DNA of 64,000 nt from Lachnospiraceae bacterium (GTDB taxonomy: Bacteria > Bacillota > Clostridia > Lachnospirales > Lachnospiraceae), in NCBI GenBank assembly GCA_910574185.1, contig CAJSZQ010000003.1, positions 62,001 to 126,000 of the forward strand. Reading direction: 5' to 3'. A program made the position numbers and the translations under genes. Below the pieces are notes generated by a model. The model searched no databases, was not told where the DNA came from, and worked only from the letters and a program-made list of their open reading frames with translations. Position 1 is the first letter of the stretch; each line of letters begins with the position of its first letter. Of this stretch, positions 1 to 7,688 are shown piece after piece.

Positions 1-870
1 AATCACATTCGCCGTAATAATCAGGGTCGCCAGAACAATCGTCGTCCCCATAATCATCGTATAATCACGGTTTGTAATGGAAGATACAAACTCCCGCCCA
101 AGTCCGGGAATTGTAAAAATCTTTTCCACAACAAAAGAACCTGTCATAAGTCCTGCCAGCATAGGTCCTACATAAGTAATTACCGGAAGAATCGCATTAC
201 GAAGCGCATGTTTGAACAACGTCTTAAAACTCGACACGCCTTTTGCCCTTGAAGTACGTACATAATCCTGTCCCATAACATCCAGCAGACTGGAGCGCAT
301 CAGACGCGTAATATATGCGGTTGGATAAATTGCCAAAGCGGTTACCGGCATAATATAGGACGACAGTGTGTTAAGCCCAACCGTCGGTAAAATACCCAGT
401 TTGCTTCCAAAGGTATATAAAAGCAACACACTGCTGATAAAGCTCGGTATGGCAATTCCGCAAGTCGCCAAGACAATAATGAAATTATCATAGAACTTCC
501 CTCTGTTATACGCCGAAATACATCCAAGCGGTATCCCCAGCGCAAGCGCCAGTACAACAGCAATCCCTGCAAGCTTTGCAGATACAGGAAACTTAGAAAA
601 TATAATGTCAGATACGGTACGTCCCCTCTGCCTGAGACTATATCCCATATCTCCTTTCACAAAATCCGATATATATGTGGTATACCGTTCCACTAACGGC
701 TTATCCAATCCATATTTTGCCTCCAGCGCCTCCTGCGCCGCCTTGCTAATAGACTTTTCAGCCACAAACGGTCCGCCTGGTACAAGATTCATTAGAAAAA
801 ATGTTAATGTTGCGACGATAAATATACTCGCAATGCCAAGTGCCAGGCGCTTAATAATATATTTTTTCAA
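1..870 (-). CDS. Peptide ABC transporter permease, DppB/OppB family (C-terminus cut by window edge)
   Basis: This is an inner-membrane permease subunit of a di/oligopeptide importer; 290 residues are visible and the last ~20 lie beyond position 1. It opens with a basic segment and a first membrane helix (KKYIIKRLALGIASIFIVA), followed by the family motif NLVPGGPF. The C-terminal part has the EAA-like loop that contacts the ATPase (ALRNAILPVITYVGP) and the usual IPGLGREFV segment. The start is TTG at 870: the upstream in-frame ATG runs straight into a stop, and AGAGGA lies about 10 nt upstream of the TTG. Partner subunits must lie left of the window. It is a different transporter from the complete set at 18.8-24.5 kb. 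Confidence 0.9.
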   Translation of the reverse strand, partial: MKKYIIKRLALGIASIFIVATLTFFLMNLVPGGPFVAEKSISKAAQEALEAKYGLDKPLVERYTTYISDFVKGDMGYSLRQRGRTVSDIIFSKFPVSAKLAGIAVVLALALGIPLGCISAYNRGKFYDNFIIVLATCGIAIPSFISSVLLLYTFGSKLGILPTVGLNTLSSYIMPVTALAIYPTAYITRLMRSSLLDVMGQDYVRTSRAKGVSSFKTLFKHALRNAILPVITYVGPMLAGLMTGSFVVEKIFTIPGLGREFVSSITNRDYTMIMGTTIVLATLIITANVI

Positions 871-1056
871 TTCCGAACCATCCTCTCTGTATTCTCTTTC
901 TCCTTTGTATCATGTACGTTTACCCCCCCCCGCACATAATGACTGGTGTTATTTTAGCACAATACATTAGAAAAATCAATTAACTTTTCTTTTTTGCACA
1001 TCTTAGCCAACTGTAACTCTGTCGGAAAATCGACGCTTAACCGTTCGTTGGCTGCC

Positions 1057-1085
1057 TTGCAGTTTTTTTCTCTTCATGATATATT
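1057..1085 (+). promoter_or_regulatory. Sigma-A-type promoter of the Nudix gene
   Basis: TTGCAG and TATATT are separated by exactly 17 bp. They lie about 50 nt upstream of the Nudix start, which has GGAGGA at 1124-1129 as ribosome site. The rest of 871-1136 shows nothing else recognisable. Confidence 0.6.
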
Positions 1086-1136
1086 ACAACCATTATACGA
1101 TATTTATACAACATTCAATTTTCGGAGGATAAAATC

Positions 1137-1670
1137 ATGTTATACTGTACTGAATGCGGAACCCGACTGATTAAGAAACATTTAGACAATGAAGGTGAAA
1201 TTCCTTACTGCGAAGCCTGCAGCGCGTTTCGCTTTCCCACTTTCAATACTGCAATCAGCGCCATCGTATATTCCCCTGACGCCAGAAAAATCCTGCTGAT
1301 TAAGCAATATGGAAAAGACCGCAACATTCTAGTAGCAGGCTATGTGAATAAAGGTGAATTTGCCGAACATGCGCTGGCAAGAGAGGTTCGTGAAGAAATC
1401 GGTCTGAACGTGGTAAGCTGCTGTTTTAACCGAAGCGAATACTATGAAAAAAGCAATACTCTGATGCTGAACTTTGCCTGTCTGGCAAATTCTGATAATT
1501 TAAGCGGCGTTACCGCAGAAGTTGATTATGCAGCCTGGTATACTCCTCAGGAAGCAAGAGAAGCAATTTACCACGACTGTCTTGCAGAGCGATTTCTTTT
1601 GTGCTGGCTGGATAAGCGGGAGCGCTACGATACTACATATGAAACTTATCATTTCCTTAATTCTTTGTAA
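1137..1670 (+). CDS. Nudix hydrolase with N-terminal zinc ribbon (NudC-like)
   Basis: A 177-residue soluble hydrolase of nucleoside-diphosphate-linked substrates. An N-terminal zinc ribbon is formed by C4/C7 and C25/C28. The Nudix box spans residues ~68-90 (GYVNKGEFAEHALAREVREE then IGL) and fits G-x5-E-x7-REUxEExGU completely, so the Mg-binding catalytic helix is intact. The zinc ribbon resembles that of NADH pyrophosphatase NudC, but the protein is shorter than NudC (~255-310 aa) and lacks its N-terminal domain, so the substrate is uncertain. It is monocistronic with its own promoter and is followed by a repeat element and a bidirectional terminator shared with the convergent anti-sigma gene. 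Confidence 0.88.
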   Translation: MLYCTECGTRLIKKHLDNEGEIPYCEACSAFRFPTFNTAISAIVYSPDARKILLIKQYGKDRNILVAGYVNKGEFAEHALAREVREEIGLNVVSCCFNRSEYYEKSNTLMLNFACLANSDNLSGVTAEVDYAAWYTPQEAREAIYHDCLAERFLLCWLDKRERYDTTYETYHFLNSL

Positions 1671-1682
1671 GCAAATATAAAT

Positions 1683-1808
1683 GAATGTGCCCTGGCACAT
1701 TCTCTCGCCGAACGCAGTCGCTTGCGACAAACTTCCTCTTCGCGCGAGTACGCATCCCCCCGAAGGGTTTTTATGATATAGGGAACGAAGTTTCCTATAT
1801 CATAAAAC
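1683..1808. repeat. 125-bp three-hairpin repeat, copy A
   Basis: First of three copies of an intergenic element (others at 3701-3832 and 47387-47509). It has three successive hairpins. The first is GAATGTGCC/GGCACATTC with a 2-nt loop. The second is a middle arm bounded by CTCGC...GCGAG with an inner GTCGC/GCGAC. The third is TATGATATAGGGAAC/GTTTCCTATATCATA with loop GAA. In this copy the left side of the middle arm is slightly degraded. It lies between the convergent Nudix and anti-sigma genes and has no coding potential that makes sense. Confidence 0.85.
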
Positions 1809-1838
1809 AAGAAAGTGTCTTCGACACTTTCTTGTTTT
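1804..1838. terminator. Bidirectional rho-independent terminator
   Basis: A perfect 16-bp hairpin (AAAACAAGAAAGTGTC, loop TTC, and its complement) ends in A- and T-runs, so it works in either direction. It serves the Nudix gene and the convergent anti-sigma gene. The anti-sigma stop codon (1837-1839) lies partly in the hairpin foot. Confidence 0.85.
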
Positions 1839-2616
1839 AATTTCCGTTTCCATGATGTCTTCGATGATGTCTCCCTTTTCCCTTGCACTGGCCCCCATCA
1901 TTTCCTGAACTGTCATTTTCAGAAGTCCCCTCTTCTGAACTGCTGTTTTCTGACCTGCCATGTCTGTATCTCTTGCATGTCTTGATATTATCGCAGATTT
2001 CTCCCATTGTCATTCCATGACAATCTTCAATGCTTACTGTTTCATCATACTGTGTAAGCTCCTGACAAGCCCGGTATTTGCCAAAAGACATCTCATACTC
2101 ATGCGCCTCTTCCCTGCATGTCATATCACTGGTGTAGGTAGAGACCTGATACTCCCTGGCCAGCTCATCCTTATTAATTTCCTGCATAATGATATCTGAC
2201 TTATCCGAAATAACAGTAAAAACTAAATGAGAGCCTTCTGTCAGATATACGGCATAATCTTCGCTCTGAAGCAGTTTATCAATCGCCTGTGAATAGGACA
2301 TATTTTTTAACTTTATATGATTAAGAATATTCTGACCGTCTGCATTGTACGCGTCTGTGGACACCACTTTCCCAAAACGGTTGACCCCCAGCTCTATGGA
2401 AGGATTCACATCAATACTAATGTATGAAACCGGTCTGGCATACAGCCTGTAGCCTCCTACTGTCAGAAAAAGAAACAAACATGCCGCTATAGCCGCATAA
2501 CGCCATGCCATACGTGGTCTGGCGCGCTTTTTTTGTTTCTCCAGATAATAAAGCGTATTTTTTTTCAGTTCTTCCGACGCCCGAATATCTTTCATGCTTT
2601 CCTGTATCACATTCAT
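1837..2616 (-). CDS. RsgI-like transmembrane anti-sigma factor
   Basis: 259 residues. A ~40-residue basic cytoplasmic part that would hold the sigma factor is followed by one membrane helix (~41-58) and an extracytoplasmic domain. That domain begins with the RsgI-family signature VSYISIDVNPSIELGVN (~63-79); in RsgI proteins the Asn-Pro in this strand is a reported self-cleavage point. The C-terminus is a low-complexity Ser/Glu/Asn stretch ending in a His/Lys/Arg/Gly tail (KGKGRHHRRHHGNGN) that could bind metal or cell-wall polymer. The start is set by an ATGA overlap with the sigma gene and GGAGG 9 nt upstream, rather than the ATG two codons earlier. Translational coupling to the sigma gene fits an anti-sigma role; the inducing signal is unknown. 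Confidence 0.85.
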   Translation of the reverse strand: MNVIQESMKDIRASEELKKNTLYYLEKQKKRARPRMAWRYAAIAACLFLFLTVGGYRLYARPVSYISIDVNPSIELGVNRFGKVVSTDAYNADGQNILNHIKLKNMSYSQAIDKLLQSEDYAVYLTEGSHLVFTVISDKSDIIMQEINKDELAREYQVSTYTSDMTCREEAHEYEMSFGKYRACQELTQYDETVSIEDCHGMTMGEICDNIKTCKRYRHGRSENSSSEEGTSENDSSGNDGGQCKGKGRHHRRHHGNGN

Positions 2617-3092
2617 GCCCATTCACCTCCCAGCTTTCCCCGCAGCATCTCTTTCGCTCTCATGAGCCATGTGTAGATTGTATTTTCTTTCCGGCCAAGT
2701 ATCTTTGCAATCTCTACCGCAGAGTATTCTTCATAATAATAAAGGTAAATTACATTCCGATATTTTTCAGGCAGTTTCAAAACCGTCTCCAAAACTTCTG
2801 ACCGCGCGCCGCTTATCACTTCTCCCTCATCTTCCATCACATCCAGCGGCACCCATTTTCTGCGTGAAAGATACCTTAACTGGTCTTTGCACGCATTAAT
2901 GGTCACCCGCGCAAACCAGGCTTTTTCATGCTCATTGCTTTCAAACGTCTTCTCATGGAGCAGATATTTTAAATATACATTCTGAAAGATATCCTCTGTA
3001 TCATATTTGTTTTTCAAATGCACAAAGCATATCCTCCGTACCATATCAGCATAAGCCTCCATGGCTCTGCTTAAATCCTCATCGCTTTTCAA
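2613..3092 (-). CDS. ECF-type RNA polymerase sigma factor
   Basis: 159 residues with sigma region 2 (~10-75, including YDTEDIFQNVYLKYL) and region 4 (~100-155, a helix-turn-helix around EEYSAVEIAKILGRKENTIY). It lacks regions 1 and 3, as expected for an extracytoplasmic-function sigma. It starts at TTG (3090-3092) with GGAGGGAGA 6-7 nt upstream. It overlaps the RsgI-like gene by 4 nt, giving a sigma/anti-sigma pair; the cognate of classical RsgI is SigI, so an ECF factor paired with an RsgI-like protein is the less classical arrangement. The secreted-protein gene 76 bp upstream on the same strand is a candidate target or co-transcribed partner. Confidence 0.9.
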   Translation of the reverse strand: MKSDEDLSRAMEAYADMVRRICFVHLKNKYDTEDIFQNVYLKYLLHEKTFESNEHEKAWFARVTINACKDQLRYLSRRKWVPLDVMEDEGEVISGARSEVLETVLKLPEKYRNVIYLYYYEEYSAVEIAKILGRKENTIYTWLMRAKEMLRGKLGGEWA

Positions 3093-3168
3093 AAATCTCC
3101 CTCCATTCGTTTGCTCAGACAGATATTCTCCTATTGTGTAAAAGACGTACGGTCAGCTATCCAAAAGG

Positions 3169-3669
3169 CTACCTGTGATGGTGTCCGGCGCCATGCCCTT
3201 CTGAATGATGGTAACCCCAATTACCGTTTTCTGAATTACGATATCCTGAATCACCGTTTCCTGAATTACGATACCCCGAATCACCGTTGTTCGATGCGTC
3301 GTTACCGTAATAAGAATTGTGATGCGTCGCATCATGACAGTTATCGCAGATGCCGTCGCCATCTGCATCGTAATAATCCATGCAGAAGTGATCCCCACTA
3401 TCGCAAATACCGTCATGATTATCATCTATATGATTTCCACTATGATAATGCACATCCCCATAATCACAATATCCGTCATGGTTCTCGTCTGTAAAAATGC
3501 AGGCTTCTTCTCCAGGAACAGACGCCGGAACTCTGTCATTTTCCACAGGAACCGTTTCCGCAGACAATATTTCCCCTGTTCTTCTGCCAAAATGCGCCAA
3601 TGCAAGGGTTGATGTTCCCAATGCCAACGCTAATACGCCGGCTGCTCCAATTATAACTATCTTCTTCAT
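3169..3669 (-). CDS. Secreted protein with thrombospondin-3-like Ca-binding motifs and Asn/Gly/His-rich tail
   Basis: 166 residues; no family recognised over the full length. A signal peptide occupies ~1-25. Three acidic calcium-loop motifs of DxDxDGxCD type lie at ~61-69 (DENHDGYCD), 82-90 (DDNHDGICD) and 101-109 (DADGDGICD), as in thrombospondin type 3 or dockerin-like loops. After ~125 there is a tandem 10-residue repeat (NGDSGYRNS-like, three units) and a His-rich end (HHSEGHGAGHHHR). The start is the ATG at 3669 with GGAGG 7 nt upstream; the longer frame would read through repeat copy B. Placed immediately upstream of the sigma/anti-sigma pair, it may be a metal- or wall-binding product of that regulon (inference). 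Confidence 0.75.
   Translation of the reverse strand: MKKIVIIGAAGVLALALGTSTLALAHFGRRTGEILSAETVPVENDRVPASVPGEEACIFTDENHDGYCDYGDVHYHSGNHIDDNHDGICDSGDHFCMDYYDADGDGICDNCHDATHHNSYYGNDASNNGDSGYRNSGNGDSGYRNSENGNWGYHHSEGHGAGHHHR
3201..3290 (-). repeat. Three 30-bp tandem repeats inside the secreted-protein gene
   Basis: Units 3201-3230, 3231-3260 and 3261-3290 each encode ten residues of NGDSGYRNSG type. The last two are nearly identical; the first has diverged to NGNWGYHHSE. Tandem repeats like this can vary in number by slippage. Confidence 0.8.
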
Positions 3670-3700
3670 TCTGCTGCCTCCTAACAACTTTTTATAAAAA

Positions 3701-3832
3701 AGAATGTGCCCTGGCACATTCTCGCGCCGAGCGCGGTCGCCTGCGACAAACTTCTTCTTCGCGCGAGCGCGCATCCCCCGGAGTTTTTTTATGATATAGG
3801 GAACGAAGTTTCCTATATCATAAAAAAACTCC
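3701..3832. repeat. 125-bp three-hairpin repeat, copy B
   Basis: The best-formed copy. The first hairpin is 10 bp. The middle arm is CTCGCGC/GCGCGAG enclosing GTCGC/GCGAC. The last hairpin is extended outward by GGAGTTTTTT/AAAAAACTCC to a 25-bp stem with loop GAA and only G-T mismatches. It lies between the antiporter gene (ends 3904) and the secreted-protein gene (starts 3669), both on the minus strand. It may act as a terminator or processing site between them. Confidence 0.85.
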
Positions 3833-3903
3833 GTCTACTGATAATACGTCTGTGAGCAGAAAATCCTTGCATCTTTTTTATAAATATTTACTGCATTTTC
3901 CAT

Positions 3904-4881
3904 TTATCGAACACAAATATAAACCATATATACCGCATATACCACAAGCATCAGAAACCCTTCCTTCCTATCCAGCCTCCGTTTGGTCCAGGTAAGCCTC
4001 CAAGCCAAAAAACTCATTGCCATCAGGCATACAATGTCAATCATATTTTCTGTGCCAAAGTCAATCGGACTGATGGCAGAGGCAAGTCCTAATATCAGGA
4101 GAATATTAAAAATATTTGAGCCCAGTACATTGCCGATTGCCATATCCACTTCATCTTTTCGGGCTGCCACAATGGATGTCACCAACTCCGGAAGACTCGT
4201 TCCCATAGCGACTATAGTCAGACCAATCAGATTCTGGCTCAACCCCAGATATCCAGCCACGGTGGTCGCTCCATCCGTAACAAAATCTCCGCCAAATTTA
4301 ATTGCAACCGCCCCGCCGACAATAAACAGTATGCATTTTGCCACCGGCATAACTTTATACTCTTCCTTCGCCGCCAACATTCCCGCTCTCGCCTGCATTG
4401 CCGAACGAATCATCCACAGCAGATATGTGGTAAAAATCAGAAGCAGCAGCGCTCCGTCTTTTCTGTCTACCTTCATTCCAAAATATCCAAACAATAATAA
4501 GATCACCGCACAGACCATGGAAAACGGATACTCTTTTTTCAAGGTATCCATCTGCACCTTTAGCGGAACCACCAGGGCACAGGCCCCGCACACCACCATA
4601 AGATTAAATATATTGGAGCCTATTACATTACTGACTGCCAATCCATTATTCCCGCTGATGGAAGCCGTCACACTGACCGCACACTCTGGAAGACTGGTTC
4701 CCATGGCAACAATCGTTAAACCGATAATCATAGAAGGAACCTTTAAACGTTTCGCAACGGAAGAACTCCCTTCCACAAAAAAATCAGCTCCTTTAATTAA
4801 TAATACAAATCCAAGCGCCAGTGCTAAAATACAATGAATCATTGTTCTCATATCTGTATCACATATCCCTTCTCTGTTCAT
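3904..4881 (-). CDS. Calcium/sodium antiporter, YrbG/CaxA family
   Basis: 325 residues, ten predicted membrane helices in two inverted halves. Each half has an alpha repeat with ion-binding acidic residues: GLTIVAMGTSLPECAVS with GSNIFNLMVV near the N-terminus, and GLTIVAMGTSLPELVTS with GSNIFNILLI in the second half. This is the signature of K+-independent Na+/Ca2+ or H+/Ca2+ exchangers of the CaCA superfamily; it probably exports Ca2+. The start chosen is ATG at 4881 with AAGGA 6 nt upstream, not the earlier in-frame codon. It has its own promoter inside the 3' end of mntP, so two cation exporters sit side by side. Next to it lies the gene for the Ca-motif secreted protein. Confidence 0.9.
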   Translation of the reverse strand: MNREGICDTDMRTMIHCILALALGFVLLIKGADFFVEGSSSVAKRLKVPSMIIGLTIVAMGTSLPECAVSVTASISGNNGLAVSNVIGSNIFNLMVVCGACALVVPLKVQMDTLKKEYPFSMVCAVILLLFGYFGMKVDRKDGALLLLIFTTYLLWMIRSAMQARAGMLAAKEEYKVMPVAKCILFIVGGAVAIKFGGDFVTDGATTVAGYLGLSQNLIGLTIVAMGTSLPELVTSIVAARKDEVDMAIGNVLGSNIFNILLILGLASAISPIDFGTENMIDIVCLMAMSFLAWRLTWTKRRLDRKEGFLMLVVYAVYMVYICVR

Positions 4882-4900
4882 TTTAATCCTTTTTCTGCAC

Positions 4901-4929
4901 ATTATAACTTATATTCTACAAAACACCAA
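4901..4929 (-). promoter_or_regulatory. Promoter of the antiporter gene
   Basis: On the minus strand TTGGTG and TATAAT are separated by 17 bp, 20 nt before the start codon. The promoter overlaps the last codons of mntP, so the antiporter can be transcribed without the Mn-responsive leader. Confidence 0.65.
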
Positions 4930-5476
4930 GTGCATTCATTAATATTTTACATCCCAGCAAAATCAATATCAGTCCCCCGCACAGTTCCGCCCTGGATTTG
5001 TATTTCGCCCCAAACAGACTTCCAAACTTTACCCCCGCTGCCGAACAAATAAAGGTAACACATCCGATAAACGAAACAGCCGGTATAATAGCCACTTTTA
5101 AGAATGCAAACGTAACGCCCACTGCCAGAGCGTCAATACTGGTTGCCACCGCCAGAAGAAACATCGTTTTTACCTCCATAGTTCCATCCAACTGACAGGT
5201 TTCCCCTTTTCTCACATCCCCAATCATGTTTCCTCCGAGATATAAAAGCAGAACAAACGCAACCCAGTGCGCATATCTGGCAATCATATCTGCAAAAAAA
5301 CTGCCAAGAAAATATCCGGCCAGCGGCATCATAGCCTGGAATCCGCCAAACCATGCCCCTGCAATACACATATGCTTCATCTGAATTGCCCTAAGCGACA
5401 ATCCCTTACATACAGATACTGCAAATGCGTCCATCGACAGACCTACTGCCAGGACAAATAACTCTGCAAGTCCCAT
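4916..5476 (-). CDS. mntP: Manganese efflux pump MntP
   Basis: 186 residues, six membrane helices. Both halves carry the family's buried aspartates (GLSMDAFAVSVCKG near residue 16 and SIDALAVGVTFAF in the second half). Length matches the MntP/YebN family (~185). It exports excess Mn2+. GGAG precedes the ATG. The upstream leader has the features of a yybP-ykoY Mn2+ riboswitch ending in a terminator, which supports both the identity and Mn-dependent expression. Confidence 0.93.
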   Translation of the reverse strand: MGLAELFVLAVGLSMDAFAVSVCKGLSLRAIQMKHMCIAGAWFGGFQAMMPLAGYFLGSFFADMIARYAHWVAFVLLLYLGGNMIGDVRKGETCQLDGTMEVKTMFLLAVATSIDALAVGVTFAFLKVAIIPAVSFIGCVTFICSAAGVKFGSLFGAKYKSRAELCGGLILILLGCKILMNALGVL

Positions 5477-5513
5477 TTCCTTTACTCCTTTCGCATAAAA
5501 TTCCTCATATTGT

Positions 5514-5650
5514 ACAAAAAAGACTCAGAGAACAGCCAAACCAACTGTCTCCGAGTCTCATCACTTAAAGTAATACCGGACACTCCCTGTGTCATGATGT
5601 CGATGTTACTACATATTATTCAATATGCCGATTACTCCCTCGAGGGGTTT
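5514..5650 (-). promoter_or_regulatory. yybP-ykoY-like manganese riboswitch with terminator
   Basis: The minus-strand leader of mntP contains GGGAGTA near its 5' end, ACATCGAC in the middle, then a CCGGTATTACTTTAAGTGAT segment running into GAGACT. These resemble the conserved parts of the yybP-ykoY aptamer. The 3' end of the aptamer runs into an intrinsic terminator: stem 5522-5557 (GACTC...GAGTC with an inner CAG/CTG arm) followed by a T-run. That layout suits Mn2+-dependent antitermination. The call is by eye; a covariance-model search (Rfam RF00080) would settle it. Confidence 0.75.
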
Positions 5651-5654
5651 TTAT

Positions 5655-5683
5655 ATTCTATCACTAATAAACAGATTTATCAA
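5655..5683 (-). promoter_or_regulatory. Promoter of the mntP leader
   Basis: On the minus strand TTGATA and TAGAAT are separated by 17 bp, with the aptamer starting about 7 nt downstream. The remaining stretch up to the SLH gene (5684-5857) shows no further clear feature. Confidence 0.7.
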
Positions 5684-5857
5684 CCATTTTCAACTAAAAT
5701 ATTTCAAACAGCAGTTAATTGTGATAAAATAGGATTGTTTATACGCTGACCGGCGGATGTGAACTGATTAAAAGAATCTCTCCTGACGGACAGGGCAACA
5801 TTCCGCCAAACTGCCAGCCTCTGAACGATAAAATATCATAACAGCAGAAAGGAAATT

Positions 5858-6973
5858 ATGAACATGAAATTGCAAAAAACAAGCGCGCTGTTAACGGCCG
5901 CCGCCATAACATTCTCTGCCGGACTGACCGCCAGCGCCGAAAATACAAATATCTACCCGGATGTCAACCGGGGAGACTGGTTTTATCCCTATGTGAAAAA
6001 TGTATCCGAACAGGGGCTGATGACCGGGTACAAAAACGGAGACTTTGGCGTCACTGATAACCTGACCAGAGGACAGTTTGCAACCGTTCTCTGGAGAATA
6101 GAAGGCGCCCAGTCTGTCGGATACGACGGACGATATCCTGATGTAGAAGAAGGAATTTTCTATGCAGCGGCCGCTAAGTGGGCGGGTGATAACAATATTA
6201 TTACCGGATATGAGAACGGATATTTCGGCGGCGAAGATGAAATCACCCGCGAGCAGGTAGCTACAATCCTTTCAAGATATGCGGCCATAACTGGAAAAAC
6301 CGTAACCAAAGGAAATATTTATGATTTTCCGGACGGCGGCCAGGTAGCTGACTTTGCAAAAGACGGTGTTGCAGATGCAGTCGGAAGCGGCTGGATAACA
6401 GGAGACAACGGATGCATCAACCCAAAAGGGACTGTATCCAGAGCAGTTTCGGCAACGCTGATTTCCAGATATACGTCAGATTTTATACCGCCTGTATTTG
6501 AATCAATGCCAGAACAATTTGTCTTTTCCAGCGGAGCCGGAGGATGGCAGACGGAATTAATCCTTGCAGACGACGGCACATTCACCGGGGAATACTATGA
6601 CTCCGATATGGGCGACACTGGCACCCGTTATCCAAACGGAACGGTCTATATCTGCAATTTCAGCGGCAGCTTTACACAGCCGGAGCAGGTGAATGACTAC
6701 ACTTATAAGATGAATTTAGAATCTCTTCAGATTGAGAGAACTCCGGAAGAAACCGAATACCGGGACGGCGTCCGGTATATCTATTCTGAGCCTTACGGAT
6801 TAGACAACGCAGATGAATTTTACATCTATACCCCGGGCGCGCCAGTTTCTGATTTGCCATATACATTTGTACTATGGACCTATGCACTGGCAGACATGCA
6901 AAATGCCGAAACGCTCCCCTGTTACGGAATATACAACGAGGGCGGAGGAGCAGGATTTATCGGCATGCAATAA
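5858..6973 (+). CDS. Secreted S-layer-homology (SLH) domain protein
   Basis: 371 residues. Signal peptide ~1-27 (cut near ASA-EN). Three SLH repeats follow: ~31-83 (NIYPDVNRGDWFYPYVKNVS...), ~88-145 (YPDVEEGIFYAAAAKWAGDN...) and ~150-205 (a poorer third unit). SLH repeats bind pyruvylated secondary cell-wall polymer and so anchor proteins to the Gram-positive surface. The C-terminal ~165 residues are Tyr/Asp/Gly-rich and not recognised. The start is the first ATG, with AAAGGAA 5 nt upstream. There is no obvious operon partner. Confidence 0.85.
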   Translation: MNMKLQKTSALLTAAAITFSAGLTASAENTNIYPDVNRGDWFYPYVKNVSEQGLMTGYKNGDFGVTDNLTRGQFATVLWRIEGAQSVGYDGRYPDVEEGIFYAAAAKWAGDNNIITGYENGYFGGEDEITREQVATILSRYAAITGKTVTKGNIYDFPDGGQVADFAKDGVADAVGSGWITGDNGCINPKGTVSRAVSATLISRYTSDFIPPVFESMPEQFVFSSGAGGWQTELILADDGTFTGEYYDSDMGDTGTRYPNGTVYICNFSGSFTQPEQVNDYTYKMNLESLQIERTPEETEYRDGVRYIYSEPYGLDNADEFYIYTPGAPVSDLPYTFVLWTYALADMQNAETLPCYGIYNEGGGAGFIGMQ

Positions 6974-7040
6974 GTTACTGTTAACAGAATGCAAATTGCG
7001 GTATGGAAAACTTAATTCATGATATGAGGAGGATTGATTT

Positions 7041-7670
7041 ATGGAAAATGTTATCGAACTGTCACACCCGCTGATTCAGCACAAGATATCCCGGCTCCGG
7101 GATAAGAACACCGGAACCAATGAATTTCGCAAGCTGGTGGAAGAAATCTCTATGCTTATGGGTTATGAGGCTTTGAAAGACCTTCCCCTGCACAATGTTG
7201 AAGTAGAGACGCCGATTGAAACCTGCCGCACACCGGTCATTGAAGGTAAGACTCTTGCAATTGTTCCCATTTTGCGGGCGGGCCTTGGAATGGTAAACGG
7301 CATGCTGGCTCTGGTTCCTTCGGCCAAAGTAGGGCATATCGGCCTCTACCGGGACGAAGATACGCACGAACCTCACGAATATTACTGTAAGCTGCCAGAC
7401 CCGGCAGACAAGCGTCTGATTGTCGTCACAGACCCAATGCTGGCCACCGGCGGTTCTGCCGTCGCCGCCGTAAACTTTATCAAACAGCGGGGCGGCACAC
7501 ATATTAAATTCATGTCTATCATTGCCGCTCCTGAGGGCGTAAAGCGTTTTCATGAAACTCACCCGGATGTTCAGTTATACGTAGGCCATATCGACCGGGA
7601 GTTAAACGAAGCCGCATATATCTGTCCGGGTCTTGGCGACGCCGGAGACCGAATCTTCGGAACCAAATAA
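7041..7670 (+). CDS. upp: Uracil phosphoribosyltransferase
   Basis: 209 residues, full family length. Converts uracil and PRPP to UMP in pyrimidine salvage. The PRPP loop [12 protein letters not shown] is intact, as are [10 protein letters not shown] and the C-terminal uracil-binding [21 protein letters not shown] precedes the ATG. It is followed after 18 bp by a 2-hydroxyacid dehydrogenase gene on the same strand, so the two are probably co-transcribed. Confidence 0.97.
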   Translation: MENVIELSHPLIQHKISRLRDKNTGTNEFRKLVEEISMLMGYEALKDLPLHNVEVETPIETCRTPVIEGKTLAIVPILRAGLGMVNGMLALVPSAKVGHIGLYRDEDTHEPHEYYCKLPDPADKRLIVVTDPMLATGGSAVAAVNFIKQRGGTHIKFMSIIAAPEGVKRFHETHPDVQLYVGHIDRELNEAAYICPGLGDAGDRIFGTK

Positions 7671-7688
7671 AACATGAGGGAGGAGCTT

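Noticed and set aside
605-970. Plus-strand open frame of 121 codons
   Set aside because: It is antisense to the permease gene, lacks a ribosome site, and its sequence has the look of a reverse-strand shadow.
5746-5842. Open frame ending NIPPNCQPLNDKIS, and partial likeness of the same DNA to rod element copy 3
   Set aside because: The frame has no start signal and is only ~34 codons. The DNA likeness (about 18 of 24 around AACATTCCG..AACTGCC) is too short to call a relic.
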